Positions 36,556 to 44,379 of a stretch of 64,000 nt of DNA are shown here, one piece after another; position 1 is the stretch's first letter; each line of letters starts with the position of its first letter. The translations under genes were made by a program, and so were the position numbers. This DNA comes from Cardiobacteriaceae bacterium (GTDB lineage Bacteria > Pseudomonadota > Gammaproteobacteria > Cardiobacteriales > Cardiobacteriaceae): positions 1 to 64,000 of the forward strand of contig JAUMXB010000003.1 in the NCBI GenBank assembly GCA_030529365.1, given 5' to 3'. The notes below the pieces were generated by a model. The model was given only the letters and a program-made list of their open reading frames with translations, had not been told where the DNA came from and did not search any database.

Positions 36556-38076
36556 TTATGCGGGTTTGAGGAAGCGGTGGTAGGCGGGGTTGCCGGTTTC
36601 TTCCTGGTATTCGTAGCCGATGGCAGCGAGGTGGGTTTCCAGCGCGTTGGCGTTCAGGCTCTGGATGCCGCAGAGGACGCGGCCGTAGTCGGTGCCCTGG
36701 TTGCGGTAATGGAAGAGGCTGATGTTGAAGTTGGTGCCGAGCGTGGTGAGGAAATGGAAGAGGGCGCCGGGGCGTTCGGGAAAGCCGAAGGAGAAAAGGC
36801 GTTCGTTGGCCGCGCCTTGTGCCGCGCCGCCGATCATGTAGCGCAGGTGGGTTTTGGCGAGTTCGTTTTCGGTGAGGTTTTCGCAGTCGTAGCCTTTTTC
36901 GCGCAGGGCGGCGATGATGCTTTCCACTTGCGCGTGGCCGTGGTCGAGCTGGATGCCGACGAAGATTTGCGCGAGGCGGTCGTCCTGGTAGCGGTAGTTG
37001 AATTCGGTGATGTAGCTGTTGCGCAGGCTTTTGCAGAAGGCGAGGAAGGCGCCGGGGCGCTCGGGGATGGTGACGGCGATGAGCCCTTCGCGCTGCTCGC
37101 CGATGGCGGTGCGCTCGGCAACGTAGCGCAGGCGGTCGAAGTTGACGTTGGCACCGGTGACGACGCTGATGAGCGTCATGTTTTCCGTATCCTGCTTCGC
37201 CGCCCATTTCTTGAGGCCGGCAAGGGCGAGCGCGCCGGAGGGTTCGGCGATGGCGCGGGTGTCGTCGAAGATGTCTTTCATCGCGGCGCAGATTTCGTCG
37301 GTGCTGACGGTGATGAAGTCGTCCACGAGATGCTTGATGATGGCGTAGGTATGCGCACCTGGCTCCTTCACGGCGACGCCGTCGGCGAAGATGCCGACGT
37401 GATCAAGGCTGACGCGGCTGCCGCTCTGCACGGCGTTGGTCATGGAGGCGGCATCGACGGGTTCGACGCCGATGATGCGCACGTCCGGCCGCAGGTGCTT
37501 GATGATGAGCGCCATGCCGGCAAGCAGGCCGCCGCCGCCGACGGGGACAAAAATGGCGTCGATGCGGTGCGGGTGCTGGGTGAGGATTTCCAGGCCGACG
37601 GTGCCCTGGCCGGCGATGGTGTCGGGATCGTCGAAGGGGTGGATGTAGGTGTAGCCGTGTTCGGCTTGCAGGGCTTTGGCGCGTTGCGAGGCTTCGTCGT
37701 AGAAATCGCCGTGGAGGACGACTTCCACGTATTCCCCGCCGAGGCGGCGCACGGCTTCCACTTTGATGGCCGGTGCGGTGGCTGGCATGACGATGACGGC
37801 CTTGATGCCGAGGCGTCGCGCAGCCAGCGCCACGCCCTGGGCATGGTTGCCGGCCGACGAGCAGATTACGCCACGGGCGTGCTCTTCTGCGGTCAGGCGG
37901 TACATTTTGGTGTAGGCGCCGCGGCATTTGAAGGAAAAGACGGGCTGCAAGTCTTCGCGTTTGGCAAGAACCTGGTGGCCGAGGCGCGCGGACAGGCGCG
38001 GCATGGTGTCGAGCGCCGTTTCCTGGGCCACGTCGTAAACCGGTGCGGTGAGGATTTTCTCGATATACTGTTGCAT
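36556..38076 (-). CDS. ilvA: Threonine ammonia-lyase, biosynthetic
   Basis: 506 residues. Makes 2-oxobutanoate from threonine, first step to isoleucine. K50 in FSFKCRGAY holds [14 protein letters not shown] and PVGGGGL bind cofactor. Two C-terminal ACT-like domains (each beginning near FPERPGA / IPERPGA) give isoleucine feedback control. It is divergent from rpiA with only 19 bp between start codons. Confidence 0.97.
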   Translation of the reverse strand: MQQYIEKILTAPVYDVAQETALDTMPRLSARLGHQVLAKREDLQPVFSFKCRGAYTKMYRLTAEEHARGVICSSAGNHAQGVALAARRLGIKAVIVMPATAPAIKVEAVRRLGGEYVEVVLHGDFYDEASQRAKALQAEHGYTYIHPFDDPDTIAGQGTVGLEILTQHPHRIDAIFVPVGGGGLLAGMALIIKHLRPDVRIIGVEPVDAASMTNAVQSGSRVSLDHVGIFADGVAVKEPGAHTYAIIKHLVDDFITVSTDEICAAMKDIFDDTRAIAEPSGALALAGLKKWAAKQDTENMTLISVVTGANVNFDRLRYVAERTAIGEQREGLIAVTIPERPGAFLAFCKSLRNSYITEFNYRYQDDRLAQIFVGIQLDHGHAQVESIIAALREKGYDCENLTENELAKTHLRYMIGGAAQGAANERLFSFGFPERPGALFHFLTTLGTNFNISLFHYRNQGTDYGRVLCGIQSLNANALETHLAAIGYEYQEETGNPAYHRFLKPA

Positions 38077-38095
38077 TCTTTTTTCCGGAGGTTGT

Positions 38096-38752
38096 ATGGA
38101 TCAGCAAACACTCAAGCAGCGGGTCGCCGAAAAAGCGCTAGATTATATCGAAGATGGCATGGTTTTGGGTGTGGGCAGCGGTTCGACGGTGTTGTGTTTC
38201 GTCGAAGCGCTGAAGAAGCGGCGCTTCCGTTTTCGCGATGTGGTGGCGGCATCCGAGCAGACGGCGCGGGCGCTGGAAGCGGCTGGCTATCAGGTGCGCG
38301 ATTTGAATGCGACGGATCCGATCGATGTTTACGTGGACGGCTGCGATGAGGTCAATCCGCACAAGCATATGATCAAGGGTGGCGGCGCAGCGCTCACGCG
38401 CGAGAAAATCTGCGCGGCGGCGGCGAAGAAATTTGTGTGCATCGTCGATGCCAGCAAGAAGGTTGACGTGCTTGGTGCGTTTCCCCTGCCGGTGGAAGTG
38501 ATTCCGATGGCGCGCAGCTATGTGGCGCGCGAACTCGTCAAGCTCGGCGGCGAACCGCGCTGGCGCGAAGGCGTGGTCACGGACAACGGCAACTGGATTC
38601 TCGATGTGCATCATTTGCGCATCACCGATCCTGTCGCCATGGAGCAGGCGATCAACAATATCGCCGGTGTGGTGACGGTCGGTATTTTCGCCAAGGAAAA
38701 GGCGGATGTGGTGCTGGCTTCGCACGCGAGCGGAGAGATTACCGAGGAGTAG
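38096..38752 (+). CDS. rpiA: Ribose-5-phosphate isomerase A
   Basis: 218 residues. Interconverts ribose 5-phosphate and ribulose 5-phosphate. LGVGSGSTV, the catalytic region [20 protein letters not shown] (Asp and Glu) and [12 protein letters not shown] are conserved. GGAGG at 38087-38091 lies 4 bp before ATG 38096. It is divergent from ilvA. Confidence 0.97.
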   Translation: MDQQTLKQRVAEKALDYIEDGMVLGVGSGSTVLCFVEALKKRRFRFRDVVAASEQTARALEAAGYQVRDLNATDPIDVYVDGCDEVNPHKHMIKGGGAALTREKICAAAAKKFVCIVDASKKVDVLGAFPLPVEVIPMARSYVARELVKLGGEPRWREGVVTDNGNWILDVHHLRITDPVAMEQAINNIAGVVTVGIFAKEKADVVLASHASGEITEE

Positions 38753-38797
38753 CAGAGAGTGCGGTTGGAGGGGGCGTAACCGCACGGAAATGTTTTT

Positions 38798-38875
38798 GCC
38801 GAGGTACGGTTACGCGCCTTCGGCGTTAACCGTATTTACGGCAGATACCCAAGCCTGCATTTCCGCCAAAAGGTA
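38798..38875. repeat. Imperfect hairpin and short shared motif after rpiA
   Basis: TACGGTTACGC / GCGTTAACCGTA around CGCCTTCGGCG, followed by ACCCAAGCCTGCATTTCCGC, which recurs with small changes at 54581-54609. Confidence 0.5.
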
Positions 38876-38909
38876 TAGGTGTTATGAAATGGAATTTCAT
38901 TTTTGAGTA

Positions 38910-38995
38910 AAAAATATTTCATTTTTACCGTTAATAAGCGCTTATGGTGAGAAATTTTATCGCGGAAAGCGCTTTTTGGTGAGAAAATTTCCCAT
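38910..38995. repeat. Paired AAGCGCTT element, copy 14
   Basis: Cores at 38936 and 38967, 31 bp apart. It lies between the convergent ends of rpiA and dksA. Confidence 0.9.
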
Positions 38996-39030
38996 TGCAA
39001 TGCAAAGCCAGTCTGCGCAAGGCTTTTGAG

Positions 39031-39225
39031 GGTGGGCTGAAGCTCACTCTACGGATAGTGCACTGGAAGCACTGCGTGGAGAAATGGTGGGTTGACACCC
39101 ACCCTACGGATAGGCACTTGCAGCGCTGCGTGGTAGGAATGGTGGGTTGACACCCACCCTACGGATGGCACTTGATGCGTTTCGTAGCTGAAATGGTGAG
39201 TTGACACCCACATTACGGGTGGGAA
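39031..39225. repeat. Tandem array of 55-bp units
   Basis: Units begin at 39031, 39086, 39141 and 39195 (periods 55, 55 and 54 bp). Each starts with a GGTGGGTTGACACCCACC-type hairpin followed by CTACGGATRG and a variable tail ending in GAAAT. The last unit is partial. Confidence 0.8.
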
Positions 39226-39227
39226 AC

Positions 39228-39255
39228 AAAAAAACGGGCATGTAGCCCGTTTTTT
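39228..39255. terminator. Terminator of dksA (bidirectional)
   Basis: A7 CGGGC / GCCCG T6 with loop ATGTA. It lies 17 bp past the dksA stop. Confidence 0.88.
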
Positions 39256-39272
39256 GTTGGTTGGCAGTGCGT

Positions 39273-39701
39273 TCAGCCGCGGTGTTCGTGGAAGGTTTTT
39301 TCCTGGCGCTCGGCGATTTCCTTGCAGTCTATGCAAAGTTCGGCGGTGGGGCGCGCTTCCAGGCGTCCGACGCCGATTTCTTCCCCGCATTTTTCGCACC
39401 AGCCAAATTCGTTGTTGGCGATGCGCTCCAGCGCTTTGTCGATTTTGCGCAGGAGTTTGCGTTCGCGGTCGCGCGTGCGCAGCTCAAGGGAGAATTCCTC
39501 TTCCTGGGTGGCGCGGTCGTTCAGGTCGGCGGTTTGTACGGCTTCATCCTTGAGGTGGGCACGGGTGCGCTCGCTTTCTGCAAAGATGCTGTCTTTCCAG
39601 TCTATGAGCAGTTTTTCAAAATGGGCGCGCTGCGCGGGATTCATGTATTCCTCTGCGGCTTTGGCAGGAGCGGCTTTTTTGGTTCCCCGTTTTGTGGTCA
39701 T
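39273..39701 (-). CDS. dksA: RNA polymerase-binding transcription factor DksA
   Basis: 142 residues. An N-terminal region and coiled coil (residues ~30-105; acidic tip DLNDRATQEEE) insert into the secondary channel of RNA polymerase. The zinc finger has C-x-x-C as CEKCGEE and CIDC. It works with ppGpp in the stringent response. GGAGGTCAGC precedes ATG 39701. Confidence 0.97.
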   Translation of the reverse strand: MTTKRGTKKAAPAKAAEEYMNPAQRAHFEKLLIDWKDSIFAESERTRAHLKDEAVQTADLNDRATQEEEFSLELRTRDRERKLLRKIDKALERIANNEFGWCEKCGEEIGVGRLEARPTAELCIDCKEIAERQEKTFHEHRG

Positions 39702-39763
39702 GCTGACCTCCGTCTGGTTATGGTTAAAATGCGGCGCAATATTAGCCAAGGGGCGTTTTTATG

Positions 39764-40579
39764 TCAAAAGCCTTTTCCTTTAAGCAGGTGGCGCGCGCCG
39801 GCAGGGAGACTGGCGAGGTAGAAAAGGCCAGTGAAGAGGACGATGCTGGGTGAGGGCGGCCAGTCCTGCCACCAGGCGAGTGCGGTGCCGGCGGTGGCGG
39901 AGATGGCGGAGATGATGGCGGCGATGGCGACGCTTTGTTCGGGGGTACGGGCAAGGCGGCTTGCGGTGTTGGCGGGGATGATGAGGAGGGCGATGACGAG
40001 GAGCAGGCCGAAAAATTGCGCCATGAAGCCGATAAAGAGGCCGAGGAGGAGCAGGAAGATGAAGTCGTAAAGCGCGCTTTTCGGCTGTTCGGCGCTGGCG
40101 ATGTCGGCGCTGAGTGTCATGAGGATGAGGGGTTGCCAGAGGCGGCGCAGGATGGCGAGGGTGGCGAAGGAGAGGATGAGGATGAGGATAAGGTCTTGCG
40201 TTTGCGTGGCGAGGATGTCGCCGAAGAAGTAGGCGGTGAGGTCGGTGCGGATGTGTTCGAGGCGGGAGATGATGATGTAGCCTGTGGCGAGGGCGAGATG
40301 GGAGAGGCTGCCGAGGATGGTGTTGCCGTCGCTGCGGGTGTGGCGGCGCAGGAAGTGGAGCATGAGGACGATGGCAAGGGTGATGATCCAGATGCCGATG
40401 TAGGGGGGGATGCCGAGGAGCAGGCTGGCGGCGATGCCGAGCAGGGAGCTGTGCGCCACGGTTTCGCCGAAATAGACGAGGCGTCGCCAGCAGAGCAGGT
40501 TGCCGAGCGGTGCGGCGGCAAGGGCGGTGACGAGGGCGGCGAGCCAGGGAATGAGGATGAAGGAGATGATGGTCGGCAT
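39764..40579 (-). CDS. znuB: Zinc ABC transporter permease
   Basis: 271 residues, seven or eight transmembrane helices of the ZnuB/TroC family (LLCWRRLVYFGETVAHSSLLG, FFGDILATQTQDL, ALLIIPANTASRLA). It forms the membrane channel for zinc with ZnuC. A paired AAGCGCTT element begins directly at the start codon, so the ribosome site lies within the repeat. An opposing gene separates it from znuC. No znuA is in the window. Confidence 0.92.
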   Translation of the reverse strand: MPTIISFILIPWLAALVTALAAAPLGNLLCWRRLVYFGETVAHSSLLGIAASLLLGIPPYIGIWIITLAIVLMLHFLRRHTRSDGNTILGSLSHLALATGYIIISRLEHIRTDLTAYFFGDILATQTQDLILILILSFATLAILRRLWQPLILMTLSADIASAEQPKSALYDFIFLLLLGLFIGFMAQFFGLLLVIALLIIPANTASRLARTPEQSVAIAAIISAISATAGTALAWWQDWPPSPSIVLFTGLFYLASLPAGARHLLKGKGF

Positions 40580-40661
40580 GGTGATTTTTTCTCATGGAAA
40601 AGCGCTTTTGGCGATAAATTTTCTCAATACAAGCGCTTCTTGATGGTAAAAAATGATGGTT
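40580..40661. repeat. Paired AAGCGCTT element, copy 15
   Basis: Cores at 40600 and 40631, 31 bp apart. It abuts the znuB start codon and lies between divergent genes. Confidence 0.88.
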
Positions 40662-40725
40662 TTGCGTTGGTTTGTGTGGTGTGCTATGGTTCGGTTCGCT
40701 AAGGTTTTTTTCCCAGGGGAGTACG

Positions 40726-41232
40726 ATGATGAAGGGTTTGAATCGCAAAGTGTACGAGTTCTTTTGGGGGCGTGATCGTGATGCGGCAACGCGGCGCGAT
40801 CTCGATGAGGGGATTGCGCTGAATATGGGCTGGCTGCTGGGGATGTCGATAGTCGGGTGGCTGGTGATTACGGTGGCGCAGCGTTTCGATGCGCAGTGGG
40901 CAAGGGAGGCGTGGCTTGCGCAGCTGGTATTCATATTTGTGATCATTTTGCCGTTGCTCAATCCGCAGACGCGGCGGATTCTTTATGTGCGCAGGAAACC
41001 GCGCGCCGGGGATTATCCGGCGTATATGGCGGAGGTGCGCAAGCGGATATTGCGCGGTACGCCGGTTGTTGCAGTGATGGCGGGTTTGGCGATGTCCATG
41101 AGCGATGGCTGGGTGTTCTGGTTGACGAAAGTGTTGATAACCACGGCGTTGTTTGTCGGCATCTTTTATCTGGTCGAATATGTTGGGGCGCAGCAGGTGC
41201 TGGCGAAAGATGGTGAGCATAATAGAGAGTGA
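40726..41232 (+). CDS. Unknown inner membrane protein between znuB and znuC
   Basis: 168 residues. About four hydrophobic helices in two pairs (LNMGWLLGMSIVGWLVITV, LAQLVFIFVIILPLL, then GTPVVAVMAGLAMSM and FWLTKVLITTALFVGIFYLV), with a basic N-terminus and a basic loop after helix 2. No family is recognised. CAGGGGAG precedes ATG 40726. It is opposite in strand to znuC and znuB and is flanked by two AAGCGCTT elements, which suggests it entered the znu locus by recombination between copies. Confidence 0.7.
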   Translation: MMKGLNRKVYEFFWGRDRDAATRRDLDEGIALNMGWLLGMSIVGWLVITVAQRFDAQWAREAWLAQLVFIFVIILPLLNPQTRRILYVRRKPRAGDYPAYMAEVRKRILRGTPVVAVMAGLAMSMSDGWVFWLTKVLITTALFVGIFYLVEYVGAQQVLAKDGEHNRE

Positions 41233-41304
41233 TTTTTTCATTTTTCTTTTTATGTAAGGTTTCTTTGTCGGGTTTGGCGCTTCTTGATGGTAAAAAATGA
41301 TTAT
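41227..41304. repeat. Degraded AAGCGCTT element, copy 16
   Basis: Starts GAGTGATTTTTTC, has one degenerate core TGGCGCTT at 41275, and ends TTGATGGTAAAAAATGATTA like copy 15. The znuC stop (41301-41303) lies in its right arm. Confidence 0.65.
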
Positions 41305-42005
41305 AAATGCTGATGGTCGTGGTGATGGATGTAGAGGCCGATGTTGTCGTCGGCTTCCGGGAAGAGGCGGGTGAATTCGGGGTGGCTGCGAATGGTTTCC
41401 GGGCTGCCCTGGCAACAGACATGGCGGTTGAGGCAGATGACGGTGTGGCTTTGCGCCATGACGAGGTGCAGGTCGTGCGAGACCATCAGCACGGCAAAGC
41501 CGAGTTCGGCCTGCGCTTTGTGGATGACGGCGTAAAAGCCGGAGAGGGCGCCGGGGTCGATGCCGGCGGCAGGTTCGTCGAGGATGATGAGGTCGGGTTT
41601 TTTCAGGATGGCGCGGGCAAGGAGCAGGCGCTGGGTTTCGCCGCCGGAGAAGTTTTGCAGGCGGGTGGCGAGTTTGTGGGCAATGCCGAGTTCTTCGAGC
41701 CACGGGCTTTGCAGGGCGTGGGGGATGTCGTGCAGAAAGCGGGCGGCGGTGACGGGCAGGTCGGGCGGGGGATGGAATTTTTGCGGAACGTAGGCCATGT
41801 TGAGGCCGTTTTTGCGCCGAATGCTGCCGCTGCCCGGGCGCAGTTTGCCGGTCACCAGCGAGAGCAGGGTGCTTTTGCCCGCGCCGTTGGGGCCGACGAT
41901 GGTGAGGATTTCCCCGGGCATGATGCGCAGGTGGATGTCATGTAGAATGGCGCGCTCCTGGTCGCGGTAGGCGACGTTTTCGAGTGCGATGAGGGGTTCG
42001 CTCAT
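41301..42005 (-). CDS. znuC: Zinc ABC transporter ATP-binding protein
   Basis: 234 residues. Walker A GPNGAGKST at 38-46, signature FSGGE at 119-123, Walker B with LDEPAAGID at 142-150, and the switch His in MVSHDLH. The C-terminus YIHHHDHQHL is His-rich, as often seen in zinc ABC components. The frame extends upstream to 42887 antisense to priA; ATG 42005 starts the ABC domain. It is divergent from priA with 44 bp between starts. Confidence 0.94.
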   Translation of the reverse strand: MSEPLIALENVAYRDQERAILHDIHLRIMPGEILTIVGPNGAGKSTLLSLVTGKLRPGSGSIRRKNGLNMAYVPQKFHPPPDLPVTAARFLHDIPHALQSPWLEELGIAHKLATRLQNFSGGETQRLLLARAILKKPDLIILDEPAAGIDPGALSGFYAVIHKAQAELGFAVLMVSHDLHLVMAQSHTVICLNRHVCCQGSPETIRSHPEFTRLFPEADDNIGLYIHHHDHQHL

Positions 42006-42022
42006 GGTGGGGAAGGCTTGGT

Positions 42023-42042
42023 GAAAGTTATAGTGTATCAGC
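42023..42042. promoter_or_regulatory. Candidate Zur-like site between znuC and priA
   Basis: GAAAGTTATAGTGTATCAGC resembles the central GTTATA-N-TATAAC part of Zur operators, but the symmetry is imperfect. Position upstream of znuC supports it. Confidence 0.3.
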
Positions 42043-42049
42043 AAGAGCG

Positions 42050-44215
42050 ATGACGATAGAACAGCCTCATGTGATCCAGGTGGCGATTGCCCGCCCGCTG
42101 TCCGGTTATTTCGATTATGAATGCGCGACGTTGCCGCCGCGGGGGGCGCGGCTGCTGGTGCCGTTTGGGCGTTCCACGGTGCTTGGCGTGTGCGCGGGGG
42201 CGGGCGAGCGCCGCGAGGGCATGGCGCTGAAGGCGGTGGAAAAGGTGCTGGATGCGGAGCCGGTGATCGGCGCGGAGGTGTGGGCGCTGGTGGAATTTGC
42301 CGCCCGCTATTACCAGCATCCGGTCGGGGAAGTGGTGGCGGCGGCGTTGCCAGTGGCGCTGCGCAAGGGGGCTGCGAATGTGCGCGAGTTGCCGCTTGCC
42401 TATGCGCTGACGGAGACGGGCGCGGCAAGGCTCGCTGGCAGGCTGGGCGAGAAGCAGCGGCTGGCGCTGCAATGGCTGGCCGATCATGGCGAGACGGATG
42501 CGACGCGGTTGCAGGCGGAATGCGGTGTTTCTCCGGCATGGCTGAAGGCGCTGGCGGACAAGGGCTGGCTTTCTGCGCGGGCTGCGTGGCAGGCGCCGGT
42601 CTATCCCGCTCTGGCGGCGCCGCAGGCAACGGCGGCGCAACAGGCGGCGCTGGAGGTGCTGAATGGGGTGGAGAAGGGCACGGTGTTGCTCGAGGGCGTG
42701 ACCGGCTCGGGCAAGACGGAAGTGTATATCCGCCATATTGAGCGGCTGGTTGCCGGTGGCGGGCAGGTATTGGTGCTGGTGCCGGAGATCGGTTTGGTGC
42801 AGATGATGCTGGCGCGCCTCGGCGGACGCTTGCCGGTGCCGGTGGTGGCGCACCATTCGGGGATGACGGATGCGCAGCGGCTGGCAAGTTGGCAGGCGGT
42901 GCGCGCTGGCGAGGCGAAAGTGCTGGTGGGGACGCGTTCGGCGGTGTTTGCCGAATTTGCCGATCTGCGCGGCATCATTATTGATGAGGAACATGATCTT
43001 GCCTACAAGCAGCAGGATGGCCTGCGCTATCACGCCCGCGATCTGGCGGCGGTGCGCGCGCACCGTCGCGGTATTCCGCTGCTGCTCGGTTCGGCAACGC
43101 CTTCGCTGGAAACGCTGCATTTGCTGCACACGGGGCGGGCGCGGCATGTGCGCCTGACCGGGCGAGTGGAGGAGAGGCCCATGCCGGAAGTGGTGATCGA
43201 GGATGTGCAGCAGGCGCAGAGCGTGGGTTTCATGTCGGTAAATCTGCTGCGGGCGGTACGCCGCGCCTTGAAGGATGGCGAGCAGGTGCTGTTTTTCCTG
43301 AATCGCCGCGGTTATGCGCCTTTGCTCTCCTGCGAACAGTGCGGATGGACGGCGGAATGCGAAGCCTGCGATGCCAAGATGACGGCGCACACGGCGACGC
43401 GTAATCTGCGTTGCCACCATTGCGGGCGGCAAGCGGCCTTGCCCGCGCGCTGCCCGGATTGCGGGCATGGTTTGCAGATGATAGGGCTGGGCACGCAGCG
43501 CCTGGAGCAGGCGGTGCGCCAGCAGTTTCCGCAGGCGCGCGTGCTGCGCATCGACAGCGATGCCTATTCCACGGCGAAGCAGTTTCAGGAGGCGGTGGCG
43601 CAGGTGGCGGCGGGCGAGGTGGATATTTTGCTGGGCACGCAATGGCTGTCGAAAGGGCATCATTTTCCGCGCCTGAATCTGGTGGCGGTGATGGATGCCG
43701 ATCAGGCGCTGTACAGCACGGATTTCCGCAGCGAAGAGCGCCTCGCGCAGATGCTGGTGCAAGTGGCGGGACGCGCCGGACGCGAAACGCCGGGGCAGGT
43801 CTGGGTGCAGACGCGGCAGGCGCAGCATCCGGTGTTCCGCGTGTTGCAGGAAGGTTATGCCGGGACGGCAATGCGCCTTTACCGCGAGCGTGAACGCATG
43901 CAGCTGCCGCCGTTTGCCGCGCAGGTGTTGTTGCAGGCGCGGCATCGCGATGAGGCGCGCGCCTTGCAGACCTTGCAGCTTGCCCGCGAAGGCGCGCAGG
44001 GCGACGGCATTGGCGCTGATTGGCTGTGGCTCGGGCCTGCGCCGGCGCTGCTTGCCAGGAAGGATCGCGAGTTTCGTGCGCATTTGCTGGTGCAGGCGCC
44101 GTCGCGCGGGATATTGCAGGCGGCATTGCCCGCGCTCAATGGCTGGTTGCAGGCGCAGGCAAAGGAAACCGGTGCGCAGGCGGGTATGGACGTGGATCCG
44201 CTGTGGCTGGAGTGA
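42050..44215 (+). CDS. priA: Primosomal protein N' (replication restart helicase)
   Basis: 721 residues. N-terminal 3' DNA-binding domain, then SF2 helicase with Walker [12 protein letters not shown], the DEEH box (IIIDEEHDLAYKQQ), and a zinc-binding insert with paired Cys (LSCEQCGWTAECEAC, LRCHHCGRQ, CPDCG). VAGRAGR is helicase motif VI. PriA reloads the replisome at stalled forks. Confidence 0.97.
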   Translation: MTIEQPHVIQVAIARPLSGYFDYECATLPPRGARLLVPFGRSTVLGVCAGAGERREGMALKAVEKVLDAEPVIGAEVWALVEFAARYYQHPVGEVVAAALPVALRKGAANVRELPLAYALTETGAARLAGRLGEKQRLALQWLADHGETDATRLQAECGVSPAWLKALADKGWLSARAAWQAPVYPALAAPQATAAQQAALEVLNGVEKGTVLLEGVTGSGKTEVYIRHIERLVAGGGQVLVLVPEIGLVQMMLARLGGRLPVPVVAHHSGMTDAQRLASWQAVRAGEAKVLVGTRSAVFAEFADLRGIIIDEEHDLAYKQQDGLRYHARDLAAVRAHRRGIPLLLGSATPSLETLHLLHTGRARHVRLTGRVEERPMPEVVIEDVQQAQSVGFMSVNLLRAVRRALKDGEQVLFFLNRRGYAPLLSCEQCGWTAECEACDAKMTAHTATRNLRCHHCGRQAALPARCPDCGHGLQMIGLGTQRLEQAVRQQFPQARVLRIDSDAYSTAKQFQEAVAQVAAGEVDILLGTQWLSKGHHFPRLNLVAVMDADQALYSTDFRSEERLAQMLVQVAGRAGRETPGQVWVQTRQAQHPVFRVLQEGYAGTAMRLYRERERMQLPPFAAQVLLQARHRDEARALQTLQLAREGAQGDGIGADWLWLGPAPALLARKDREFRAHLLVQAPSRGILQAALPALNGWLQAQAKETGAQAGMDVDPLWLE

Positions 44216-44279
44216 TGGCAGGGGATGGCGGAAAAGCGCTTGTTGCGTCCATATGGATAGGAAAATCAATAAAAGCTAA

Positions 44280-44366
44280 AAAATATTAATTTTTTACCAA
44301 ATATAAGCGCTTATCTTGGAAATTTTTCTCACCAAAAGCGCTTATTGGTGAGAAAATTTACCATTT
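44280..44366. repeat. Paired AAGCGCTT element, copy 17
   Basis: Cores at 44305 and 44336, 31 bp apart. It lies between the convergent ends of priA and the NSS transporter. Confidence 0.9.
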
Positions 44367-44379
44367 TGCTCTGGAAAGA

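Noticed and set aside
36505-38349. 614-codon plus-strand frame across ilvA
   Set aside because: Antisense to a clear ilvA with conserved motifs.
39031-39225. CRISPR array
   Set aside because: The unit is a hairpin plus variable tail with 55-bp period but only three full units, degenerate repeats, and no cas genes; the same hairpin is dispersed singly elsewhere.
40399-40405. Seven-base G run inside znuB as a phase-variation tract
   Set aside because: Short, falls in a conserved coding segment (IPPYIGIW), and there is no sign of frame switching.
41301-42887. 528-codon version of ZnuC
   Set aside because: The extra N-terminal 294 residues are Pro/Ala-rich antisense to priA; the ABC domain starts at 42005.
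42038-44269. 743-codon antisense frame over priA
   Set aside because: Arg/His/Gln-rich shadow of a GC-rich gene; no domain recognised.
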